A DNA stretch of 64,000 bases, taken from contig NZ_PDEQ01000002.1 in NCBI RefSeq assembly GCF_002554795.1, positions 124,001-188,000 of the forward strand. Direction: 5' to 3'. Positions 8,392 through 15,966 of the stretch are shown piece after piece. This DNA comes from Longibacter salinarum. Its GTDB lineage: Bacteria > Bacteroidota > Rhodothermia > Rhodothermales > Salinibacteraceae. Positions within the stretch are counted from its first letter, which is position 1; every line of letters begins with the position of its first letter. A program made the translations under genes and the position numbers. A model generated the notes under the pieces. That model did no database searches. It saw nothing but the letters and a program-made list of their open reading frames with translations, and was not told the DNA's origin.

Positions 8392-10194
8392 ATGATACCG
8401 ACCGTGTTTCCTCGTTCTGCTTCCTGGGTGGCTGTTGTCGCTCTCCTCGTTCTGACGGCGGCCGCCTGCGACTCCGGCGGAGACGGGCCGTCAGATCCTG
8501 ACACGCAAGTTGCCCTCTCCTTTGCCCCTGACGCCTCGTACGTCGTAGGAAATGACGTCGGGGTGACGGCGACGGTAACGACCGTCGACGGCGATCCGGT
8601 CGAAGGCGACACCGTTGCGTTTTCGGGTGATGGCAGCTTCCAGCCATCTACGGGCACCACGGACGCGGACGGCGAGGTGGTGGCGACGTGGACGCTAGCG
8701 ACCGACAAGACCGGCGCGGATGCACAGTTCGTCCGTGTCGAAACGGCGAAGGGGAAGTCGGACGAGCAGAGCGTGTCAGTCAATCCTGGTGCCGTGGGGA
8801 GTATTACGGCGACAGTGACCGATACCGTGATCGCCGTCGACAGCACCACCACGCTCTCCGTTGTCGATGCGGCCGACGAGTTTGGCAATTCCATCAGCGA
8901 CCTCTCACGCTACACGTTCAGCTGGACGAGCGTTACACCGGATAGCGCCGCAATCGAAGGCGACAGCGTTGGGACGGAGGTGACGGTTCGCGGACTGGGC
9001 GACGGGATGGCGCACTTTTCCGTTTCCTCCGGTGCTGCGCCGGACGCGAGCGTCTCTGACATTCAAAAGGCAGAGAAGGCGGCTGCCACCGAGGTGGACG
9101 TCGATGTGCGCCGCCATGAGCTCCGGGGCGTTTGGCTGACGAACGTGGACTCGAACGTGCTCGACAGCCGGGCCAATATCCGTGAGGCGATGGAGTACCT
9201 GGAGGCAAACAACTTCAACGTCGTCTTCCCCGTGGTCTGGAATAAGGCCGCGACCATGTACCCGAGCACAGTCATGGACACGCTGCTCAACCGGCCCATC
9301 GATCCTGCCTACGCCGGACGCGATCCGCTACAGGAGATCATTGATGAGGCGAAGCCGCGTGGGATTGCGGTGATTCCGTGGTTCGAGTTCGGCTTCTCGT
9401 CTTCGTACAGTCAAAATGGAGGCCCGATTATCGACAAATATCCCAGCTGGGCCGCGAAAGACGTGAATGGCGACCTGCTGGTCAAGAATGGTTTTGACTG
9501 GATGAATCCCTACCGGCCGGAGGTGCAGAATCTATTGATGTCCCTCATCATGGAAGTCGTGAACAACTACGACATTGACGGCATCCAGGGGGACGATCGG
9601 CTTCCGGCAAATCCGGTCGAAGGCGGGTACTCCGAATACACGAAGGAGCTTTACCGTTCGGAACATAACGGCCAGAATCCGCCAACGAACGAACAGAATC
9701 CGGACTGGAAGAAGTGGCGCGCTGATAAGCTTACCGCCTTTGGAGAGCGCGTCTACAACAATGTGAAGGGCGTTGACTCAGACCTCATCGTCTCATGGTC
9801 CCCGAGCCCCTACTCGTTCGGATACGATGAGTACCTGCAGGACTATCCCGAATGGGTCGACCGTGGCATCACAGACATCGCGCATCCGCAGCTGTACCGC
9901 CGCGATGTGCCGTCGTATAAGTCGCTATTGAGCCAGCAGCTCAGCATCACGGATCGAAGCAAGCTCCTCGGCTTCTACCCGGGCATTCTCTTGAAAGTCG
10001 GCGGGTACGTTGCCGAGCCGGATGACATGGTGGCTGTGGTGAAAGAGAACCGGGCAAATGATGTGTACGGCGAGGTGTTCTTCTTCTACGAAGGCCTCCG
10101 TGCGTACAACGGCGACGTGACCCAGGCACTGGTCGATCGGACCGTCTATCGTGATCCGGCGCCGCTTCCGTTCCGTCGCGCCAGCACGAAGTGA
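8392..10194 (+). CDS. GHL10-family glycoside hydrolase-like lipoprotein
   Basis: A 600-residue lipoprotein. The signal (VALLVLTAAAC) is followed by one or two bacterial Ig-like domains (about 40-130, PVEGDTVAFSGDGSFQPSTG, and a second region to about 245). The C-terminal domain from about 248 is a family-10-like glycosyl hydrolase (GHL10, related to YngK/UPF0748). Its marks are ELRGVWLTNVDSNVL, YLEANNFNVVFPVVWNKA, AKPRGIAVIPWFEFG, GIQGDDRLPAN and VSWSPSPYSFGYDEYL, which fit a TIM-barrel with acidic residues at strand ends. It probably cleaves the locus glycan at the cell surface or in the periplasm. It lies 51 bp after susD and 57 bp before the symporter. Catalytic specificity within GHL10 is largely unknown, so the substrate is left open. 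Confidence 0.85.
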   Translation: MIPTVFPRSASWVAVVALLVLTAAACDSGGDGPSDPDTQVALSFAPDASYVVGNDVGVTATVTTVDGDPVEGDTVAFSGDGSFQPSTGTTDADGEVVATWTLATDKTGADAQFVRVETAKGKSDEQSVSVNPGAVGSITATVTDTVIAVDSTTTLSVVDAADEFGNSISDLSRYTFSWTSVTPDSAAIEGDSVGTEVTVRGLGDGMAHFSVSSGAAPDASVSDIQKAEKAAATEVDVDVRRHELRGVWLTNVDSNVLDSRANIREAMEYLEANNFNVVFPVVWNKAATMYPSTVMDTLLNRPIDPAYAGRDPLQEIIDEAKPRGIAVIPWFEFGFSSSYSQNGGPIIDKYPSWAAKDVNGDLLVKNGFDWMNPYRPEVQNLLMSLIMEVVNNYDIDGIQGDDRLPANPVEGGYSEYTKELYRSEHNGQNPPTNEQNPDWKKWRADKLTAFGERVYNNVKGVDSDLIVSWSPSPYSFGYDEYLQDYPEWVDRGITDIAHPQLYRRDVPSYKSLLSQQLSITDRSKLLGFYPGILLKVGGYVAEPDDMVAVVKENRANDVYGEVFFFYEGLRAYNGDVTQALVDRTVYRDPAPLPFRRASTK

Positions 10195-10251
10195 CACGTT
10201 AGTCGCGGACCCTACCTCCCGATCTTGTCTCCTTCAGCCCGATAACGCTGC

Positions 10252-12072
10252 ATGCTTTTTATCGACTATGCCATTGTGGTGGTGTACCTGATCGCCCTCA
10301 TCGGGATCGGGCTCTATCTGCAGCGGCGCGCTGGGTCGAGCATCGGGCACTTCTTCCTCGGCGACAACAAGATTCCCTGGTGGGCACTCGGCGCGTCGGG
10401 AATGGCGTCGAACCTCGACGTGTCGGGGACGATGATCATCGCGGCCTTGATATACGCGCTCGGGGTGCAGGGCTTCTACATCGAGATTCGCGGTGGCGTC
10501 GTTCTGCTGCTGGCCTTCTTCATGATCACGATGGGGAAGTGGAACCGGCGGGCGAAGGTCATGACGCTGGCGGAGTGGATGGAGTACCGGTTTGGCTCTG
10601 GATTCCAGGGGCAGACGGCTCGCGTCCTCGCGGCCGTAGCGAATCTCGCCTTCGCGATCGCGACGGTGACCTACTTTGCGCAGGGCGCAGGTATTTTCCT
10701 CGGTGAAATCCTGGGGATCCCGGCAGACGCAGCGGCGATAGGCATGATCGCCCTTGCCTCGATTTACACCATTGCGAGTGGTCTGTACGGCGTCGTCTAC
10801 ACGGACGTCTTCCAGGGCTTCTTCGTATTTGGAGCGATCGCCTACGTGATCTATCTCGTGGTTACCGGCTACCCGATCCCGCAGGAATTTGCCGTGTCGG
10901 TCCCGATGGGGGATGGCTCCTTTCGGGAGATTATGACCACCCGGGAGGCGTGGACGGACGTTATACCCGATTGGAAGAAGGACTTGCCGGGGACGTACGG
11001 ACAATACAGCCTCTTCGGCATCGGCATCCTGTTCTATTTGATGCGCTCGTGCATCGATGGTATGAGCGGGACCGGGGGATACGTGATCCAGCGGTTCTAT
11101 GCGGCGAAAAATGAGAGGGAGGCCGGGCTCCTCAGCATGTTCTGGATCCTCCTGCTATCGCTCCGGTGGCCCTTCGTCATCAGCATTGCCATCATGGGGA
11201 TCTCCTACGGCGCGTCGAACCAGGTCATCGCGAACCCGGAGGAAGTTCTCCCGATCGTGATTCTCGAAATGATTCCGACCGGATTGAAAGGGCTGCTCGT
11301 GGCGGGGCTTATCGCGGCCGCCATGTCGACCTTCGACTCGGTCGTGAACGCCGGGGCTGCCTACTGGGTGCGCGATATCTACCAGCGGTTCCTGAAGCCA
11401 GAGGCGACGGAGAAACGTCTGGTCTGGCATTCTCGCGCGGCCACCGCGGTTATCGTTGTCGTCGGGATGCTATCGACCTACGCGTTTGAGAGTCTGAACG
11501 ACGTGTGGGGATGGCTCACGATGGGTCTCGGCACTGGGTTGATCGTACCCCAGATGATCCGGTGGTACTGGTGGCGATTCAACGGGTACGGCTACGCCGG
11601 CGGAACCGTTATCGGCATGTCGCTCGCCATACTCCAGCAGATATTCCTTCCCGAACTATCCGAACTCTGGATCTTCGTTGGTATCGGGTCGATCACATTT
11701 ATCGCCTGCATCGTGATCGCACTGATGACCCCACCGACGGACGAAGAGGTGCTTGACGAGTTCTACCGTGAAACGAAGCCGTTCGGTTTCTGGAACACCG
11801 TACGGGACAAGATCGATGCGCTGGAGATCAAGGAGGTGAAGAAGGAAAACCGCCGCGACATCGCCGGACTGTTCCTCGCTGTGCCGTGGCAACTCGTTCT
11901 GTTTCTCACGACGATGATGTTCGTGACGCGGGAGTGGGATGCGTTCCTCACACTCCTGGGTGTGCTCATTGTCCTGAGTGTTGCGCTTTACCTCGTATGG
12001 TACCGGCACCTGCCGGGTGCCGTCGACCTCGCGCTTGCCTCCGATGGCCCGGAGGAAGAGGCAGCAGGGTAG
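10252..12072 (+). CDS. Sodium:solute symporter (SSS family)
   Basis: A 606-residue inner-membrane protein with about 13-14 hydrophobic helices. The N-terminus reads DYAIVVVYLIALIGIGLYLQ and is followed by FFLGDNKIPWWALGASGMAS, the TM1/TM2 signature of the SSS (SLC5) family. A conserved AAMSTFDSVVNAGAAYWVRDIYQRF motif in the second half is also typical. The C-terminal part adds a charged cytoplasmic stretch (about 500-550) and two more helices. It would carry a monosaccharide or small oligosaccharide into the cytoplasm with Na+. It is the last gene of the first unit, 57 bp after the GHL10 gene, and completes an outer-membrane import, cleavage and inner-membrane import series. Confidence 0.92.
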   Translation: MLFIDYAIVVVYLIALIGIGLYLQRRAGSSIGHFFLGDNKIPWWALGASGMASNLDVSGTMIIAALIYALGVQGFYIEIRGGVVLLLAFFMITMGKWNRRAKVMTLAEWMEYRFGSGFQGQTARVLAAVANLAFAIATVTYFAQGAGIFLGEILGIPADAAAIGMIALASIYTIASGLYGVVYTDVFQGFFVFGAIAYVIYLVVTGYPIPQEFAVSVPMGDGSFREIMTTREAWTDVIPDWKKDLPGTYGQYSLFGIGILFYLMRSCIDGMSGTGGYVIQRFYAAKNEREAGLLSMFWILLLSLRWPFVISIAIMGISYGASNQVIANPEEVLPIVILEMIPTGLKGLLVAGLIAAAMSTFDSVVNAGAAYWVRDIYQRFLKPEATEKRLVWHSRAATAVIVVVGMLSTYAFESLNDVWGWLTMGLGTGLIVPQMIRWYWWRFNGYGYAGGTVIGMSLAILQQIFLPELSELWIFVGIGSITFIACIVIALMTPPTDEEVLDEFYRETKPFGFWNTVRDKIDALEIKEVKKENRRDIAGLFLAVPWQLVLFLTTMMFVTREWDAFLTLLGVLIVLSVALYLVWYRHLPGAVDLALASDGPEEEAAG

Positions 12073-12126
12073 AATGCATGGCGGATCGAGACATCGATGG
12101 ATGATGTTGTTGTACGGAATATGTGA

Positions 12127-12140
12127 TGCAAAGGATTGCA
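12127..12140. promoter_or_regulatory. Degenerate LacI-type operator
   Basis: TGCAAAGGATTGCA differs from TGCAAACGTTTGCA at two central positions and loses the central CG. It lies 128 bp upstream of the perfect site at 12255-12268. It is nested in a larger dyad (GAATATG at 12117-12123, CATATTC at 12139-12145) just after the symporter gene, so it may instead be part of a 3'-end hairpin. Confidence 0.3.
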
Positions 12141-12252
12141 TATTCTGCGTAATCTTCGGTTGTTTCTACCCCGTGCTTCGTCAAAACTAGACATTTGAGA
12201 TCCTCTCCACTACCATGAGTGCAGATAGAGTGTAACACAGTCGTGACGCGCT

Positions 12253-12270
12253 ATTGCAAACGTTTGCAAT
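12253..12270. promoter_or_regulatory. Perfect 18-bp LacI-type operator
   Basis: ATTGCAAACGTTTGCAAT is a perfect 18-bp palindrome in a PurR-like LacI-family operator form. It lies 100 bp upstream of the first gene of the second unit. Its 14-bp core is repeated exactly at 20714-20727 and with one mismatch at 3233-3246. Confidence 0.8.
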
Positions 12271-12272
12271 CG

Positions 12273-12282
12273 GAAGCGCTTT
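12273..12282. promoter_or_regulatory. GAAGCGCTT-type palindrome next to the strong operator
   Basis: GAAGCGCTTT matches the GAAGCGCTTC palindrome at 3352-3361 at 9 of 10 positions. Its centre is 16 bp from the centre of the perfect operator at 12253-12270, so two regulators, or two dimers, could bind side by side. Confidence 0.4.
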
Positions 12283-12370
12283 TGACGACACTTTGGAAAG
12301 AAACGATGAACGAATAAGCCACCTGCTGCTTCTCTCGCCCGCTCGTTACGAATCAAACCCTTTTGATCTC

Positions 12371-14023
12371 ATGAAACGGACTGTTACCTCAATCCTAACG
12401 CTTCTCGTCGTCGCGGCGTGGTGTGCCGCACCGGCGTTTTCGCAAACCTCATTCGACCGTGATTGGGAGTTCTCCGCGAACGTCAACTCAGGGTCGATAC
12501 CAGCCTATCTAACGGATGCACGTGCTATCGCCTACGGGATGGTCGATGATGGATCCGGTACCATGGTTGGGCGATTGCTCGTGAGCCACGGTGGCGACAA
12601 CGTGGAGATTGTCGACCCAGCCGACGGGCAGAGCCTCGGCACGCTGAGTACGAACGGTATACAGGGCACCTCGACACGGAATATTCAGGATGTTGAGGTG
12701 ACGGGAGACAACATCATTATCGGATGCAACTCTGTAAACAACACATTCGCTCCAGGAGACGTCACAGACTTTCGGTGTTATCGATGGGATGATCTCGGGG
12801 CAGACCCGGTTCAGGTTTTAAGCTTCCCGGCTCCAGATGCAAATAATGATGGGGAGTCTGATTACATCGGACGCCTCGTCGACGTGAAGGGGAACGCCAA
12901 CGACAATACGCTCACGATTCTGACGGCAGCTTCTGCGTTTCAGGACAGTGGCGTGAACGACGTCTACCGGTTTACAACGACTGATAATGCACAGAGCTTT
13001 TCTTCTGAGACAGTTGATCGTCCAGATGGCGAGCCCTTTGACAATCTAAACGGAGTTGCCGCAATAGGCACGGGCGATGCCCCCTTCATTTACAATGCAG
13101 GAGGGGCTCCTCCGACTCGGTACGCAGCTGATGGGACGTCTCCTGAGGCCGTGCCAAGCGGTGCAGGCATCGTTTCTTCATTTACGAATTCGGTGGAGTA
13201 CTTTGAGACGAGCTCCGGTTCGTTCTTCGCAACGTTCAATTACGAGATGGGCGGAAACGGATCGAAGGCGACAGTTGTCGACGTCACAAGTGGATTCAGC
13301 GCTGCCTTGCCGTACGACTCGACGCCGTCAATGGGGGGCGGTCCGCCGAATGGTGCGGGCGACATCGATGTCCGAAACAATGGAGATGGTACGGTTACCG
13401 TATTCGTAGTTTCTGCCGACACGGGAATTGGTTCATTCACGACCAATACCGATCCTCTCCCGGTTGAACTCGCGAGCTTCGAGGCTGACCGAGATGGAAA
13501 CAACGTCGCCCTCCGCTGGGAAACGCTGTCGGAAACGGGCAACTCGGGCTTCGACATCGAGCGCTCGATCGACGGACGTGCCTTCACGAAGGTTGGCTTC
13601 GAGCCGGGACAGGGCACGACGACGGAAGCTACGTCGTACCGATTCGTCGACAACAGCATTCCGTACGGCGTTTCCGACGTCACGTACCGTCTGCGCCAGA
13701 TCGATGTGGATGGCGATGAGACGCTGACGGATGCGCGGTCCATCACGTTCACGCCCTCCTCGGTGTCGCTCGTCGGCTCTGTGCCGAACCCGGTCGCATC
13801 CGGTCAGGCAGAGATTCGCTTCGAGCTGCCGAAGGCGATGAACGTTCGCCTGTCCGTCTACGACCTCCTCGGCCGCGAGGTGGCTGTGCTGGTTGATGGA
13901 GAGCAGATGGCGAAGCAGCATCGCGTGAGTTTCGATGCGTCGACGCTCGCCAGTGGTACGTACTTGATCCGTCTGGAGACAGACCGGGGTGCCACCACGA
14001 GCAAGATGACCATCGCCCGATAA
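12371..14023 (+). CDS. Secreted beta-propeller-like protein with T9SS sorting domain (paralogue 1)
   Basis: A protein of about 550 residues started at the ATG at 12371, which opens a classic signal peptide (MKRTVTSILTLLVVAAWCAA, cleavage near AFSQT). An upstream in-frame TTG lies inside the operator and is not credible. Residues about 25-395 form a repetitive beta-rich region beginning FDRDWEFSANVNSGSIPAYL, resembling the DUF4623-type domain of Bacteroidota secreted proteins. This is followed by a fibronectin-III-like module (LPVELASFEADRDGNNVALR) and a C-terminal T9SS type A sorting domain (VPNPVASGQAEIRFELP, VYDLLGREVAVLVDG, SGTYLIRLE). It is predicted to be exported by Sec, then moved across the outer membrane by T9SS and cell-attached or released. 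It heads the second LacI-type unit. Function is unknown; a substrate-binding role is an inference. Confidence 0.85.
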   Translation: MKRTVTSILTLLVVAAWCAAPAFSQTSFDRDWEFSANVNSGSIPAYLTDARAIAYGMVDDGSGTMVGRLLVSHGGDNVEIVDPADGQSLGTLSTNGIQGTSTRNIQDVEVTGDNIIIGCNSVNNTFAPGDVTDFRCYRWDDLGADPVQVLSFPAPDANNDGESDYIGRLVDVKGNANDNTLTILTAASAFQDSGVNDVYRFTTTDNAQSFSSETVDRPDGEPFDNLNGVAAIGTGDAPFIYNAGGAPPTRYAADGTSPEAVPSGAGIVSSFTNSVEYFETSSGSFFATFNYEMGGNGSKATVVDVTSGFSAALPYDSTPSMGGGPPNGAGDIDVRNNGDGTVTVFVVSADTGIGSFTTNTDPLPVELASFEADRDGNNVALRWETLSETGNSGFDIERSIDGRAFTKVGFEPGQGTTTEATSYRFVDNSIPYGVSDVTYRLRQIDVDGDETLTDARSITFTPSSVSLVGSVPNPVASGQAEIRFELPKAMNVRLSVYDLLGREVAVLVDGEQMAKQHRVSFDASTLASGTYLIRLETDRGATTSKMTIAR

Positions 14024-14149
14024 CGGGACGATGCATCGACGGAATGTTCAGGACGGGAGCCCCGGTGACGGACCGCATCGCGCCGTCGCCGGGCCCGCCT
14101 GGATATAAAAGGGTGACCCGAAGAACGAGGGTTGCCGTTTCTTCCAACT

Positions 14150-14169
14150 GAGCCGTCACCGGACGGCTC
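14150..14169 (+). other. Intercistronic hairpin before second T9SS protein gene
   Basis: GAGCCGTC and GACGGCTC form a perfect 8-bp stem closed by an ACCG tetraloop, 20 nt before the next start codon. No U-tract follows, so it is more likely an mRNA stability, processing or translation-control element than a terminator. Confidence 0.5.
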
Positions 14170-14189
14170 TCAAATCGATACCGATGCTT

Positions 14190-15866
14190 ATGAAACGGAT
14201 TGCAACGACACTCGCGATCATACTCACGGCGCTGTCCTGGCTCGTTGTTTCGACGACGCCGGCTCAAGCTCAATCCTTCTCGACAGACTGGGAATTCTCC
14301 ACGGCGGAGGGCAATCTACCGTCGTATTTTCGAACGAACAATGACACGCGCTACCTCGCGTATGGTCAGGTGGACGACGGCAACGGAACAATGGTTGAAC
14401 GCGTCCTCATTCTGAGTGGCGGGAACGACCCCTACGAAATTCGCATCCTGGACGCTAACGACGGCACGGATCTGGGCACGCTCCCGGCGGTCACGAGTCT
14501 CCCGACGCCCAGCGACGGGCGAAAGCTCACCGACATCGAAATTTCCGACGACGGCTTCATTATCGCCTGCAACGAGGTGAACAACGCCTTTGGGACAGAT
14601 AGCACGACGGAGAACTTCAAGTGCTATCGCTGGGACAGTCTGACGGATAGCTCGCCGGAGACGGTTGTGGATTATTCGGTCCCGGACAATAGCCCGAGCA
14701 ACGGCTCAACAGAGGGCGACTGGGTCGGACGCCAGGTCACGATGGTCGGTTCGATGAGTGACAACAGCGCGACCATTCTTACGACGGCGGCGCGGGAGAG
14801 CTCATATGTGTACCGCTTTACGACATCTGACAACGGCCAGTCCTTCTCTGGGGAAGCAATCGAAAGAACAGGCCGTCCTCCAACGGGCAACATCAACGGC
14901 GTTGCGCCGCTTGGGCCTGGAGCCTCTCCATTCATCGTAAATGTATTGAACGTGGCTCCAATCCAGTACGACGCAACCGGAGCGGAGGTGGCACAGGACC
15001 AGGGTGCATTTACTGCGTTTACCAACTCAATCAAATACTTCGAAGCGGGCGGCAAACAGTGGGCCGTCTCCTTCCGATGGGATACGACCGGCGAAAATCA
15101 GTTCGCTGAGCTTGTCGACGTTTCCCTTGGTCTTGGTACCGCCCTTCCGTATGCAAGCACGCCGAACTTCGGGCGAGCGAACGAGCAGAACAACACGAAC
15201 GGGACGGGCGATGTCGCCGTCCGCGTCAACGATGACGACACGGCGACTATTTTCGTACTGGCGACAAATAACGGCGTGGGCTCGTACACGACGGGCTCGG
15301 CTCTCCCCGTTGAACTCGCAAACTTCGACGCGCGTCAGAGCGGCGACGATGTCTCCCTAACGTGGAAGACGCTGTCCGAAACCAACAACCAGCGCTTCGA
15401 AATTGAGCGTGCTATTGACGGTGGTTCTTTCGCCACGATCGGCCAGCGCGCCGGGCAGGGAACGTCTACTGAAGCCACGAGCTACTCGTTCGTCGATGCC
15501 TCAATTCCGTTCGGCGCTGAGACGATCGACTACCGTCTCCGCCAGGTGGATGTGGATGGTGGCGAATCAATGAGCGACGTGGTCACGGTGCGCCTCTCGG
15601 CCGACCGACTGCAGCTACTCGGCAGTGCGCCGAACCCGGTCATCAGTACATCCAAAATCCGATACGCGCTACCGGAGCAAGCCAATGTCCGCGTCGCGCT
15701 TTACGACGTGCTGGGTCGGGAAGTCCGTGTACTTGAGCAGGGTGCCCGTGCTGCGCGTGAGCACAGCGTGTCGTTCGACGCATCGGGTCTATCGAGCGGC
15801 GTCTACTTCATCCGCCTGGAGGCGATGGGGCAGACGAAGACCACCCGTGTCAGTGTCGTTCAGTAA
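14190..15866 (+). CDS. Secreted beta-propeller-like protein with T9SS sorting domain (paralogue 2)
   Basis: A protein of about 558 residues, paralogous along its whole length to the preceding gene. Starting at the second of two nearby ATGs (14184 or 14190) makes it begin MKR like its paralogue. Signal peptide residues run to about 30 (TTPAQAQS). The beta-rich region begins FSTDWEFSTAEGNLPSYFRT, followed by the same LPVELANFDARQSGDDVSLT module and a T9SS type A sorting domain (SAPNPVISTSKIRYALPE, LYDVLGREVRVLEQG, SGVYFIRLEA). It lies 166 bp after paralogue 1 with a strong hairpin in between, and 100 bp before the FAD enzyme with a second hairpin. The tandem duplication suggests related ligands. 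Function unknown. Confidence 0.85.
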   Translation: MKRIATTLAIILTALSWLVVSTTPAQAQSFSTDWEFSTAEGNLPSYFRTNNDTRYLAYGQVDDGNGTMVERVLILSGGNDPYEIRILDANDGTDLGTLPAVTSLPTPSDGRKLTDIEISDDGFIIACNEVNNAFGTDSTTENFKCYRWDSLTDSSPETVVDYSVPDNSPSNGSTEGDWVGRQVTMVGSMSDNSATILTTAARESSYVYRFTTSDNGQSFSGEAIERTGRPPTGNINGVAPLGPGASPFIVNVLNVAPIQYDATGAEVAQDQGAFTAFTNSIKYFEAGGKQWAVSFRWDTTGENQFAELVDVSLGLGTALPYASTPNFGRANEQNNTNGTGDVAVRVNDDDTATIFVLATNNGVGSYTTGSALPVELANFDARQSGDDVSLTWKTLSETNNQRFEIERAIDGGSFATIGQRAGQGTSTEATSYSFVDASIPFGAETIDYRLRQVDVDGGESMSDVVTVRLSADRLQLLGSAPNPVISTSKIRYALPEQANVRVALYDVLGREVRVLEQGARAAREHSVSFDASGLSSGVYFIRLEAMGQTKTTRVSVVQ

Positions 15867-15883
15867 AGCCTGAGTTTCGCTCG

Positions 15884-15920
15884 CCGGGGTTCGCACGTCT
15901 TGTGAAGAGGCGAACCCCGG
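15884..15920 (+). other. Intercistronic hairpin between T9SS protein and FAD oxidoreductase genes
   Basis: CCGGGGTTCG (15884-15893) and CGAACCCCGG (15911-15920) form a perfect 10-bp GC-rich stem with a 17-nt loop. There is no U-tract after it. In this operon it could protect the upstream mRNA from 3' exonucleases, giving more secreted protein than enzyme, or terminate partially. Confidence 0.5.
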
Positions 15921-15966
15921 AAGCGGCTTCGGCCATCCGTCATTTCGCCTCATTCCCCCTTCGAAG

